Below are positions 8,940 to 16,964 of a stretch of DNA of 64,000 nt, in pieces. The translations under genes were made by a program, and so were the position numbers. Numbering within the stretch: position 1 is the first letter of the stretch; each line of letters opens with the position of its first letter. The DNA lies in assembly GCA_009836625.1 (NCBI GenBank), contig VXVC01000012.1, positions 256,073 through 320,072 of the forward strand, in the 5' to 3' direction. Source of the stretch: Holophagales bacterium. Lineage in GTDB: Bacteria; Acidobacteriota; Thermoanaerobaculia; Multivoradales; Multivoraceae. The notes below the pieces were generated by a model. It was given only the letters and a program-made list of their open reading frames with translations. It did not search any database and was not told where the DNA came from.

Positions 8940-9877
8940 GACGAGCGCGGGGAGGCGGATGGACGCGGCGCGCGACATTTGCGGTCGCGTGCGCCTTCGC
9001 GGCAGGAGGTCTCGCGGCGGAGGAGCGAAAGGGCTTCTATCTGAGCAGCGGCATGGGAATCCACGCCGCGCCGGGGGTCTTCCTCGTCGGCCACAGCGAC
9101 GATCGGGCGAGCCGCTGCGACGAGTTCATCAATCCGCGCTACGCCGAGGTGGAAGGATGTACGACGCCCGATCGCGGCTCCGGCGCCGGTTGGCGGACGT
9201 CGTTCGACAGCGCCCGCGGTCTGTTCGCAGGCGCCGCCCTGGGCTATGACTTCGGCGGCCGGCTGCGCCTGGAAGCGGAGTACTTCCACCGCGATTCGAC
9301 CTACGACCAGTCGGCGCCGGTTGCCAGCGCCACCGGCGCCACGTTCGCCAAGCTGGGCGGCGAGATCCAGGTCGCGGAGGAACGGATCAACAGCGTCACG
9401 TCGGACAGCGTCTTCGCGAATCTCTACGTCGACTTCGGCGGAGGCGGGCGGTGGACTCCCTACGTGGGCGTCGGCGTCGGACTCGGCGCGACCGAGATCG
9501 ACTACGGCACCTTGTGGGCGCGGAACACGGATCCCGACTCGATCACGACTGCTGCCGGCTTGCCCAATGAGGAGGAGGTGCGCCGTAACCTCGCCGGCAC
9601 GGTTACCAGCGAGACGACGACGCTCGACGACGATCTCTCCGGCTACCAGGTCATCGCGGGCCTGAACTACGCGCTCGGCGATCGCGTCAGCCTCGACTTC
9701 GAGGCGCGATGGACCGACTTCGACGGCTTCTACTCGCTCGACGAAGACGGCTGGCGCCGGCTCCGCAGCCATCCGTCCCAGCTTCGGCTCGACGGCAGCG
9801 AGCCCGTCTCCTACTGGATGGAGACCGAGGACACGGACATCCGGGTCGTGAGCGTCAGCCTGCGCTACGACTTCTAG
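8936..9877 (+). CDS. Outer-membrane beta-barrel protein
   Basis: 313 aa starting inside the ATGA overlap with the preceding gene. A signal peptide (ATFAVACAFAAGGLAAEE) is followed by alternating-hydrophobicity strands typical of OmpA/OmpW-like barrels: GLFAGAALGYDFGGRLRLEA, WTPYVGVGVGLGATEIDYG, YQVIAGLNYALGDRVSLDFE. It ends in phenylalanine (SLRYDF), the usual BamA recognition residue. It is probably a surface channel or structural barrel. Its 3' end overlaps the convergent cytochrome b-like gene by 23 bp. No specific family is recognised. Confidence 0.75.
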   Translation: MRRARGGGWTRRATFAVACAFAAGGLAAEERKGFYLSSGMGIHAAPGVFLVGHSDDRASRCDEFINPRYAEVEGCTTPDRGSGAGWRTSFDSARGLFAGAALGYDFGGRLRLEAEYFHRDSTYDQSAPVASATGATFAKLGGEIQVAEERINSVTSDSVFANLYVDFGGGGRWTPYVGVGVGLGATEIDYGTLWARNTDPDSITTAAGLPNEEEVRRNLAGTVTSETTTLDDDLSGYQVIAGLNYALGDRVSLDFEARWTDFDGFYSLDEDGWRRLRSHPSQLRLDGSEPVSYWMETEDTDIRVVSVSLRYDF

Positions 9878-10304
9878 GAGCGAGCGCCACCCGGAGCGGC
9901 TTCACCATGTGGGCGCCGTAGCCGATGAGAAACAGCGCCGAGGCGATCAGGTGCATCGCGATCCAGGTCTGCCGCCAGACATCGCCGACGGCGGTCTGGA
10001 TCAGGTAGCCGGAGACGATCATCGGGGCGCAGCCCAGCAGCAGGGACAGGCCGCTCCGGCGGCGGTCGCGGACCCGGCGCCGGTAGTGCCGCCAGACGTG
10101 ATCCCGCCAGATCAGGCCGACGGCGAACACGAGAAGTGGCGCCGTCCACAGGTGAAGGTGCTGGACGTGCGGCTGCCAGGGATGGCCGACGATCGCGAAC
10201 TCGTCGGCAGGCTCCGTGAAGTAGCGCATCCACGCGTACACGAGCCCCGTACCGCCTACCAGGGCGGTCGACGTATGAACGGTCCAGGCGGTCAGGCGGT
10301 TCAT
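9855..10304 (-). CDS. Four-helix cytochrome b-like membrane protein (DUF4405-like)
   Basis: 149 aa with four hydrophobic helices. Histidines sit where heme b ligands are expected (WTVHTSTAL, PHVQHLHLWTAPLL, IAMHLIASALFLIGYGAH). Its ATG overlaps the stop of the FMN-binding gene (ATGA on the minus strand), so it is probably translated with it. Such small b-type cytochromes pass electrons between the quinone pool and a periplasmic partner. The adjacent exported FMN-binding protein is the natural candidate partner. The heme assignment rests on histidine placement only. Confidence 0.65.
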   Translation of the reverse strand: MNRLTAWTVHTSTALVGGTGLVYAWMRYFTEPADEFAIVGHPWQPHVQHLHLWTAPLLVFAVGLIWRDHVWRHYRRRVRDRRRSGLSLLLGCAPMIVSGYLIQTAVGDVWRQTWIAMHLIASALFLIGYGAHMVKPLRVALAPRSRSAG

Positions 10305-10879
10305 GGCACGAGCTCGCCGTCCCTGAAAAGGTCCTTCCTGAGCACCTGATCGAGCGCCAGGATTCTGCGTACCGCATCGGTTGTAGCGCGGGCGGTCAGG
10401 GTGGCGCCCGTCACCGCGTGGATCGACCGCTTCAGGCGCAGCCTCGAGTCGAGCCGCAGCCTGAGGAACTGGTCGTACCAGCTCCGGCGGGGGATGTACT
10501 CCTCCGGCTCGAGGAAGGACATGATCTCCAGGCGTGCGACCCGGCCCTCGGAGTCGACCACGACCATCACCGTCTCGGCCAGCGTGCGGACCCGGTGGGC
10601 ATCGAAGTAGGCGGTGCCTCCGCAGTCGGAGCGGTAGCGAACGACGAGCCGTGAGTCGATCCTGGCGCCGCCCAGTTCGGCGGCGCGTTGTCGTTCGTCC
10701 TGGGTCAGGTAGTGGGTCTCGCGATCGACCTCGCAGTCCGGGAAGGCGAGTTCAAGCGCTTCGTCGCGGGTCAGGAACACGCCGCCGGCGGCCGGCTGTG
10801 GGGCCCACAGCGACAGCACCAGGGTGCCGGCTGCCGCGGCCGCGAGTGAGGCGCGGCGGCTGGTCGCGTCGAAACTCAC
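10301..10879 (-). CDS. Exported FMN-binding domain protein (RnfG/NqrC-type flavin attachment)
   Basis: 192 aa. A twin-arginine-like or Sec signal (SRRASLAAAAAGTLVLSLWAPQPAAGG) is followed by an FMN-binding domain. The C-terminal motif SIHAVTGATLTARATTDAVR matches the S(T)GAT site where ApbE/Ftp attaches FMN through phosphoester linkage to threonine. It acts outside the cytoplasmic membrane, most likely as a one-electron carrier. It lies between the porin gene (27 bp upstream) and the cytochrome b-like gene (overlapping). The flavin site is seen in sequence; the redox partner is inferred. Confidence 0.8.
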   Translation of the reverse strand: MSFDATSRRASLAAAAAGTLVLSLWAPQPAAGGVFLTRDEALELAFPDCEVDRETHYLTQDERQRAAELGGARIDSRLVVRYRSDCGGTAYFDAHRVRTLAETVMVVVDSEGRVARLEIMSFLEPEEYIPRRSWYDQFLRLRLDSRLRLKRSIHAVTGATLTARATTDAVRRILALDQVLRKDLFRDGELVP

Positions 10880-10906
10880 GACGTTCCGTCTCTGCTCCGC
10901 AGGCTC

Positions 10907-12298
10907 CTAGAAGAGGTAGCCCATGGCCAGGTTCCATTCGTCGAACCCGGTGCCGCCTGGGTTGGTCCAGTCCTGGTAGCCGACCTTGAAGACAAGCCGG
11001 TCGATGGGCTGCCAGGCGGCGCCCCAGGTCAGGATCTCGCGATCGTAGATCGGGTCGCTTTCGAATCCGGCCGGCACGCGGACCTGGGTGTCGATCGACT
11101 CGACGCGGACGAAGGGCGACAGCGAAGCGCGCCCGCCGCGGTAGGCGAGCACGTCGTATGCGAGCTCGAGGTAGTGCCCCTCCAGCCGCTCGCCGATCGA
11201 GTCGCTGCCGGTGATGCCCAGCGCCGCGTTGAGTCGGGCCGCGTCGCCGACGTCGCCCTGGGCCCACAGACCGCGCAACCGGAAGCCCCGGTGGCTCCAG
11301 TCGAAGTGGAAGTCGAGGATCTCGGTACGGGCGTCGATCGTGGCCCCGGCGGGGTCGAGGAGTCCCTGGCCGGAGTTCCCGACGAAGGCCGAGACGCCGA
11401 CGATCAGCCCGGGCGTCGCGGTGTAGTCCAGGCGTCCGGTCCAGGCGAAGTCTTCGGCCTGTGCCTGCGCGCCCTTCTGGCGTCCGCCGCGGAGGCCGTT
11501 GGACGTGAAGCCGGCGCCTTTCAGGCCGTTGACCACGTAGCTCCGGTAGGAGAAGGGCCCCACGTCGCCGAAGATGCCTGCGCCGTTCTCGCGCCAGGTG
11601 CTCGGAATCAGGACCTGCTCCACGTAGGGGCGCTCCGCGCTCGGGAAGAGGGTGGGCTCGTGCAGCTCGTTGAGCCAGCCCATGGGGAGCAGCAGGATTC
11701 CCGTGCGGAAGTTCAACTGCGGCTTCCACAGGTAGTCGATGTACGCGAACTCGACCGAGGCGCTGCCGGACTTCGACGTCGAGGCGTGCTCGAACTCGAT
11801 CTCCGAGTTGAACACCCACCGCTCGTCGAATTTGTAGCCGACGTAGACGATGGCGCGCAGGAAGTCGATGGTGTCGCCGAAGCCGGTCGGTTCGCCGCCT
11901 TCGCGCTTGCTGGCGTAGCTCTCGAAGACCATTTCTCCGTAGCCGCCGATCGACAGGCCTTCCTCCACCCGGTAGACCTTCGATGCGGCGATGCCCAGGC
12001 CGTAGAGGCCTTCATCGGCCTCGGCTCCAGCGGTTGCCGCGGAACCGAGGTTGAGCTTCTCGATCTCCTCGGCGAGGACCTCGATCTGCCGCTCCAATTC
12101 GGCCACTCGCTCGTCGGGCGCCTGAGCGGCGAGTTCGGCGATCGCCCGCCGCAGGTTCTCGATCTGCTCCTCGAGCGTCGCGATGCGCTCTTCGGTGGAG
12201 TCCTGTGCGGGCGCGGGGCCGGCCGTCAGGACGAGGGCGGCCAGTGCCACAAGCAGCACTAACGGCCTGGCTCCGGCCCTTCGAGAGTTGGTCTTCAT
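10907..12298 (-). CDS. Porin-like outer-membrane protein with N-terminal coiled coil
   Basis: 463 aa from ATG 12298, chosen over the track's 12331 because a G-rich ribosome site (GGAGGGG) lies just upstream. A signal peptide ends near PAPAQ. A heptad-rich stretch follows (RIATLEEQIENLRRAIAELA ... EVLAEEIEKL), a periplasmic coiled coil that may touch peptidoglycan. The remainder is a beta-barrel ending in phenylalanine (EWNLAMGYLF). The layout resembles phosphate-selective porin O/P-like proteins. It is the first gene of an operon with the FMN-binding and cytochrome b-like genes and has a candidate promoter at 12358-12387. Confidence 0.78.
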   Translation of the reverse strand: MKTNSRRAGARPLVLLVALAALVLTAGPAPAQDSTEERIATLEEQIENLRRAIAELAAQAPDERVAELERQIEVLAEEIEKLNLGSAATAGAEADEGLYGLGIAASKVYRVEEGLSIGGYGEMVFESYASKREGGEPTGFGDTIDFLRAIVYVGYKFDERWVFNSEIEFEHASTSKSGSASVEFAYIDYLWKPQLNFRTGILLLPMGWLNELHEPTLFPSAERPYVEQVLIPSTWRENGAGIFGDVGPFSYRSYVVNGLKGAGFTSNGLRGGRQKGAQAQAEDFAWTGRLDYTATPGLIVGVSAFVGNSGQGLLDPAGATIDARTEILDFHFDWSHRGFRLRGLWAQGDVGDAARLNAALGITGSDSIGERLEGHYLELAYDVLAYRGGRASLSPFVRVESIDTQVRVPAGFESDPIYDREILTWGAAWQPIDRLVFKVGYQDWTNPGGTGFDEWNLAMGYLF

Positions 12299-12357
12299 CC
12301 GCTTCGCCCCCCCTCCGGTTTCGCCAGGCAACGACGCTGCCTTTCGGCGAGGCCGGG

Positions 12358-12387
12358 ATAGTGGATCGGATTGGTCCTATTTGTCAA
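12358..12387 (-). promoter_or_regulatory. Candidate sigma-70-type promoter for the porin/FMN/cytochrome operon
   Basis: On the minus strand a perfect TTGACA (12387-12382) is followed after 18 bp by CACTAT (12363-12358; three of six matches to TATAAT, including the conserved A2 and T6). The predicted start lies about 50 nt upstream of ATG 12298. The weak -10 makes this a candidate only. Confidence 0.45.
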
Positions 12388-12449
12388 GGACCGACCGCGC
12401 ACGGGCCGGATTGCCTGCCGGCTTCACGGTGCCGGCGTGGGCGAGAGAG

Positions 12450-12854
12450 CTACTCGACGACGCGGGTGGCGTTGGCTTCCATGTCGCCGAAGTCGCTGGC
12501 GAAGCTGCCGGTGAGGCTGTCGCCGTCGACAGTGCCGGAGAACGTCAGGCTGAGCGACTGTCCGCCGGCGTCGATGTCCATGGTGAAGCCGAGCGTGCCG
12601 TCGTCGTTCCAGGTCACGTCGGCGAGCTCGACGTCACCCTGGGGCGAACTCATCGTTCCCATCAGGCCGCTGGCGTCGCCGGACACGATCAGGGTGGGTT
12701 CCTGGGTGCCGAGGGGAGTCTCGATCGTCATGTTCCAGGAACCTACGGCGGCGGGCAGGGCCGGCGCGCCATAGCCGCTGCAGGCGAATGTAAGCAGGGC
12801 GGCGACGAGGGCCAGGAGCAGTGTGTTGCGGAGTTTCCCGGTTTGGGGGGTCAT
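12450..12854 (-). CDS. Small secreted lipoprotein of unknown function
   Basis: 134 aa. The signal ends in a lipobox-like LLTFAC, so the cysteine is probably lipidated and the protein membrane-anchored. The mature part is short beta-type sequence rich in Gly, Ser, Thr and Asp. It has two similar blocks (GSWNMTIETPLG ... TLIVSGDASGLMGTMSS and TLGFTMDIDAGGQSLSLTFSGTVDGDSLTGSF), as in small lipocalin- or META-like barrels. A short hairpin (GGTCCC-CGTC-GGGACC, 12867-12882) lies just before its ribosome site. I do not recognise a named family. Confidence 0.7.
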   Translation of the reverse strand: MTPQTGKLRNTLLLALVAALLTFACSGYGAPALPAAVGSWNMTIETPLGTQEPTLIVSGDASGLMGTMSSPQGDVELADVTWNDDGTLGFTMDIDAGGQSLSLTFSGTVDGDSLTGSFASDFGDMEANATRVVE

Positions 12855-12976
12855 TGTGGCCTTTCCGGTCCCCGTCGGGACCCGTGTCGTTCGAAACGTT
12901 GCCTGGAGCGTCGGATCGCTCCGTAGTCAGGATCGCGTAGGCGGCGAATGATAGCCGAGGAACGGGTTCGGCGGCG

Positions 12977-13882
12977 CTACTCGTTCTCCAACTGGCGGCG
13001 CATGTCGTCGAACATGGCCAGGTCGGCGAGCGACGGTTCCGGGTTGTGCAGGTCGAGGCTGGCGAGCCTGTCGCGCACGATGTCGGCGACCGCCCAGCGC
13101 ATGTACGGCTTGCTGTCGGCGGGAATCGCGTACCACGGCGCGTGGCTCCTGGTGGTGCCCCTGATCGCCTCGCCGTAGGCGCTCATGTACTCGTTCCAGA
13201 ACCCGCGTTCTCGGACGTCGCTGATGGCGAACTTCCAGTGCTTGTCCGGCCGGTCGAGACGCCGCAGGAAACGCGCCTTCTGTTCGTCGCGGGAGATGTT
13301 CAGGAAGAACTTGAGGATCACGGTGCCGTTGCGCGCCAGGTGCCGCTCGTGTTCGACGATCGACTCCATGCGTTGCTGCCACAGGCCGTTGGGGTCCACG
13401 TGGGGCAGGTTCTGCTTTTCCAGCAACTCGGGATGGACCCGTACGACGAGCACCTCTTCGTAGTAGCTGCGGTTGAACACGCCGATGCGGCCGCGCTCGG
13501 GCAGGCTGCGGGCGGTGCGCCACAGAAAGTCGTGATCGAGTTCTTCGCTTGAGGGTTGCTTGAAGTTGAACACCTGGCAGCCCGCCGGGTTGACGCCGGT
13601 GAGCAGGGCGTTGATCGTGCTGTCCTTGCCGGCGGCGTCCATCGCCTGGAAGACGAGCAGCAGCGCGTACCGGTTCTCGGCGTACAGCAACCGCTGCTGA
13701 CGGCTGATGTCGCGCACGGCGCGCCGGCGCAACTTGCGCAGTTCGTTGTGGCCGGGCGCGTCCGGCGGCGGCGCCGTGGCCCACTTTCGAGGATCGAATC
13801 GTTTCGTCCCCTCGGGAACCAGGTAACGCTGAGCCGGCTTCGCGGTCTCGTGGAGAACGCCTTCGGGGCCGTCTGTGGACAT
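12977..13882 (-). CDS. ppk2: Polyphosphate kinase 2 (PPK2) family protein
   Basis: 301 aa, the normal length for single-domain PPK2. The phosphate-binding loop is FQAMDAAGKDST (about residues 79-89). Then come GVFNRSYYEEVLVVRVHP (Walker-B-like) and the lid region FFLNISRDEQKARFLRRLDRP. PPK2 enzymes move phosphate between polyphosphate and nucleotides (ADP/GDP or AMP), usually favouring nucleotide synthesis from polyphosphate. The sub-class cannot be settled by eye. It is divergent from the first sulfatase, with 41 bp between starts. Confidence 0.93.
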   Translation of the reverse strand: MSTDGPEGVLHETAKPAQRYLVPEGTKRFDPRKWATAPPPDAPGHNELRKLRRRAVRDISRQQRLLYAENRYALLLVFQAMDAAGKDSTINALLTGVNPAGCQVFNFKQPSSEELDHDFLWRTARSLPERGRIGVFNRSYYEEVLVVRVHPELLEKQNLPHVDPNGLWQQRMESIVEHERHLARNGTVILKFFLNISRDEQKARFLRRLDRPDKHWKFAISDVRERGFWNEYMSAYGEAIRGTTRSHAPWYAIPADSKPYMRWAVADIVRDRLASLDLHNPEPSLADLAMFDDMRRQLENE

Positions 13883-13923
13883 GAAGGGCTTAGGATACTC
13901 GCACGGATGAGCCGGGTCAGGAG

Positions 13924-15486
13924 ATGATCGCTACGAAGCGACCCCATCGACGGGAGTTCCTCAAGACCGTAGGGGCGGCGACGGTAGGCGTGGCCGTCGC
14001 GTGCAGCCTGCGCTCCGGACGGGATCTGGACCGCACGCCGAACGTCGTCTTCATCCTCGCCGACGACATGGGCTACGGCGACATCACCGGTCTGAACCGT
14101 GACTCGCAGATTCCGACCGCGAACATCGATCGCCTGATTCGCGAGGGCCGCTACTTCACCGACGCCCATTCGCCCTCGGCCCTTTGCACCCCGACCCGCT
14201 ATGGCGTGCTCACCGGCCGCTACTGCTTCCGTACGCGAGTGAAACGCAGCGTGCTCTGGGGCTACAGCCGCCACCTGATCGAACCCGAGCGCACGACGGT
14301 CGCTTCGCTTCTGAAGGAACGCGGCTACCGGACCCACTGCATCGGCAAGTGGCATCTGGGCATGGACATGCCGGCCCGGGGCGGCGGCGGATTCCGCGAT
14401 GCCGACGAGGTCGTTGACCAGCGTTCCTACACCGGCGACGTCGACTGGGCGGGCCGGATCGACAACGGGCCCGTTGCCAACGGCTTCGACACGTTCTACG
14501 GCATCTCGGCTTCGCTCGACATGCACCCCTACATCTACATTGAGAACGACCGTTTTCTGGGCGAGTGCACAGTCGAGGACGACCTGCTCTTCGTCACCGA
14601 AGACACCCGTGAAGAGCGCTACGGTGACAACCTCGGCCCGGCTCACGCCGACTTCCGCGCCGACGAAGTGATGCCGAAGCTGACCCGGCGGACCGTGGAG
14701 ACGATTGAGGCTCAGGACGCCGACGAGCCCTTCTTCGTGTTCCTCGGGCTCACTGCTCCCCACATCCCGATCGTGCCGTCGGAGAGGTTCCGCGGATTGA
14801 GCGAACTCGGGCCCTACGGCGACTTCTGTCTCGAGGTCGACGACACCGTGGGGCAGGTGCTGGATGCCCTCGACCGCAAGGGAATCACCGACGACACGCT
14901 GGTCATCTTCACCGCCGACAACGGGTGCGCGCCCTACATCGGGGTCGAGGAGATGAACGAGCAGGGGCACTACCCGAGCTACGTCTACCGGGGCTACAAG
15001 TCGGACATCTACGAGGGCGGCCACCGCATTCCGTTCGCCGCCCGCTGGCCGAGTCGGATCCCGGCGGGAACCCACTCCGACGAGATCATCTGCCTGACGG
15101 ACCTGCTCGCGACCTGCGCCGGCATCACCGGCACGAGGCTCGGAGAAGATGCCGGCGAAGACAGCTACGACATTCTCCCGGCGCTTCTCGGCGAACCTCT
15201 GTCCGCACCGATCCGTGAGGCGACCGTGTACCAGGCGGGCGACGGCTCGTACGCGATCCGGCAGGGCCGCTGGAAGCTGGAGGACACACCGAGCTCCGGC
15301 GGCTACTACCGCGTGTCACGCGAAGAGGCCCGCGAGGCCGGCCTGCCGGAGATCCAGCTCTACGATCTGTTCGCGGACATCGGGGAACGCACGAACGTCT
15401 ACGCCGAGCATCCCGACGTTGTGGAACATCTGACGGCCCTGCTCGAGAAGTACAAGCGCCAGGACCGCAGCGCACCCGTGCTGTAG
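13924..15486 (+). CDS. Tat-exported sulfatase (arylsulfatase family S1)
   Basis: 520 aa. The N-terminus has a twin-arginine motif (RREFLKTVGAA) and a hydrophobic stretch. The catalytic metal aspartates are in NVVFILADDMGYGD. The formylglycine site is C88-T-P-T-R92, followed by LTGRY. The catalytic Lys/His are in CIGKWHLGM, and the later metal pair is in FTADNGCAP. C-x-P-x-R needs conversion to formylglycine by FGE or a radical SAM maturase; neither is seen here. The family hydrolyses sulfate esters of polysaccharides or small aromatics. All core motifs are intact, so the enzyme is probably active; the substrate is unknown. Confidence 0.93.
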   Translation: MIATKRPHRREFLKTVGAATVGVAVACSLRSGRDLDRTPNVVFILADDMGYGDITGLNRDSQIPTANIDRLIREGRYFTDAHSPSALCTPTRYGVLTGRYCFRTRVKRSVLWGYSRHLIEPERTTVASLLKERGYRTHCIGKWHLGMDMPARGGGGFRDADEVVDQRSYTGDVDWAGRIDNGPVANGFDTFYGISASLDMHPYIYIENDRFLGECTVEDDLLFVTEDTREERYGDNLGPAHADFRADEVMPKLTRRTVETIEAQDADEPFFVFLGLTAPHIPIVPSERFRGLSELGPYGDFCLEVDDTVGQVLDALDRKGITDDTLVIFTADNGCAPYIGVEEMNEQGHYPSYVYRGYKSDIYEGGHRIPFAARWPSRIPAGTHSDEIICLTDLLATCAGITGTRLGEDAGEDSYDILPALLGEPLSAPIREATVYQAGDGSYAIRQGRWKLEDTPSSGGYYRVSREEAREAGLPEIQLYDLFADIGERTNVYAEHPDVVEHLTALLEKYKRQDRSAPVL

Positions 15487-15495
15487 CGCCTTTGG

Positions 15496-16899
15496 CTACT
15501 CCACGTTCGTGGTGGGAAGGAACCCTGCGAGTTCGTCTACAACAGGTGCGTACTCCGGCACGGAAGCCAGGTTGGTCCACTCGTTCGGGTCTGCGTCGTG
15601 GTCATACAACTCCTGACCGCCGTCGTGGTACTCGATGTAGCGCCAGCGTTCGCTGCGGACGGAGTGGTTCCCGTATCCGTAGGTCGTCAGCACGGGTCGT
15701 GGCCATGCCGACTCGGGGTCCTCGAGCAGGGGCACGAGGCTCTGGCCGTCCAGCCCGTTTCGGGCGGGGACTCCGGCAAGCTCCACCAGGGTCGGGTAGA
15801 GATCGATCAGGCTGACGGGGCGTGGACTCGTGGCGCCGCGCCGCGTCGCCGCCGGCGAGGAGATGATCAGCGTCGTACGCGTGGTCACCTCCCAGAGTGC
15901 GTGCTTCCGCCAGTGCTGCTTCTGGCCGAGATGCCAGCCGTGATCGCCCCAGAGCACGACGATGGTGTTGTCGGTGTGCTCGCTAGCGTCCAGAGCGTCC
16001 AGCAGGCGGCCGACATGCGCGTCGACGAAGCTGATCGTGGCCAGGTAGCTCTGCACCGCCCGGTGCCACTGGTCGTGCTTCAGCACCATCGCGTGGTCCT
16101 CGCCGTGCCTGCTGAAGTTGCGGGAGTCGGAGACCGCGTACACCTCCGCCGCGAGTTTCTTCCCGAACGCCGGAAGGTCGTCCCGGTCGTTGTCCAGGGT
16201 CGCCGGCAGTTCGATTTCCTCCAGTGGGTGCATGTCGAAGTACTTCCTCGGCACGTACCAGGGCAGGTGGGGCTTGGTGAAGCCGCAGGCCAGGAAGAAG
16301 GGCTTCTCGTGCGGCTTGTTCAGCTCGCCGATTGTCCAATCCACGATCTTGACGTCGAACATCTCGGCGTCGTCCACGTCGAGCGGTCCCCAGGGCGCCC
16401 AGGCTGACTCGGGGACACCTTCCTGCCGTTCGCCGATGTGCCGGGCGCCGCCCGGCCGGGGCGGCGTGTAGTACTCGTCCCAGGAGTCCGGGTCACCGGC
16501 GCTTCTGCCGTGGAAGATCTTGCCGCCTCCCTGCGTGGAGTAGCCGTAGGCCTTCAGGTGCTGCATCAGGGTCACGGCGTCGGGCAGCTTCTCGCGAAAC
16601 CGCTCGCGGTTGCCGTAGACGCCGGAGTTCGACGGCAGGACGCCCGACAGCAGGCTGATTCGGGAGGGATTGCAGAGAGGCGCCGGCGCGTAGGCCCTCG
16701 TAAACGATACGCCTCGGCGAGCCAGGCGATCGATGTTCGGCGTGCTCGCCTGTGGGTGGCCGGCCAGGTGGCCGACCCAGTCGTTCAGGTCGTCGACGGC
16801 GATAAAGAGGATGTTGGGAGGCCGGTCCTGCGCAAGCGTCGGCGCGGCGACGAGCACCGCCAGAGCGATGAGCAATGCAGCGACTGGGAACCTGTGCAT
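15496..16899 (-). CDS. Secreted sulfatase, iduronate-2-sulfatase-like
   Basis: 467 aa with a Sec signal (MHRFPVAALLIALAVLVAAPTLAQ). The metal site is NILFIAVDDLNDW and the formylglycine motif is C76-N-P-S-R80. Further family blocks are FLACGFTKPHLPWYVPRKYFD, LWGDHGWHLGQKQHW and SLIDLYPTLVELAGV. The VDDLNDW and GFTKPHLPW signatures are typical of the iduronate-2-sulfatase-like branch, which acts on sulfated glycans. It is convergent with the first sulfatase (9 bp between stops) and divergent from the third. Confidence 0.93.
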   Translation of the reverse strand: MHRFPVAALLIALAVLVAAPTLAQDRPPNILFIAVDDLNDWVGHLAGHPQASTPNIDRLARRGVSFTRAYAPAPLCNPSRISLLSGVLPSNSGVYGNRERFREKLPDAVTLMQHLKAYGYSTQGGGKIFHGRSAGDPDSWDEYYTPPRPGGARHIGERQEGVPESAWAPWGPLDVDDAEMFDVKIVDWTIGELNKPHEKPFFLACGFTKPHLPWYVPRKYFDMHPLEEIELPATLDNDRDDLPAFGKKLAAEVYAVSDSRNFSRHGEDHAMVLKHDQWHRAVQSYLATISFVDAHVGRLLDALDASEHTDNTIVVLWGDHGWHLGQKQHWRKHALWEVTTRTTLIISSPAATRRGATSPRPVSLIDLYPTLVELAGVPARNGLDGQSLVPLLEDPESAWPRPVLTTYGYGNHSVRSERWRYIEYHDGGQELYDHDADPNEWTNLASVPEYAPVVDELAGFLPTTNVE

Positions 16900-16964
16900 C
16901 CTGCCTCCCGACGTTCGAGAACCCGCCCTACTATAGGGCTGGATCGAGCCGCTAGAGTCATGGC

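Noticed and set aside
12867-12882. GGTCCC-CGTC-GGGACC hairpin as a terminator of the PPK2 gene
   Set aside because: No U-tract, and it sits right before the lipoprotein ribosome site. Too short to assign a role, though mentioned in that gene's entry.
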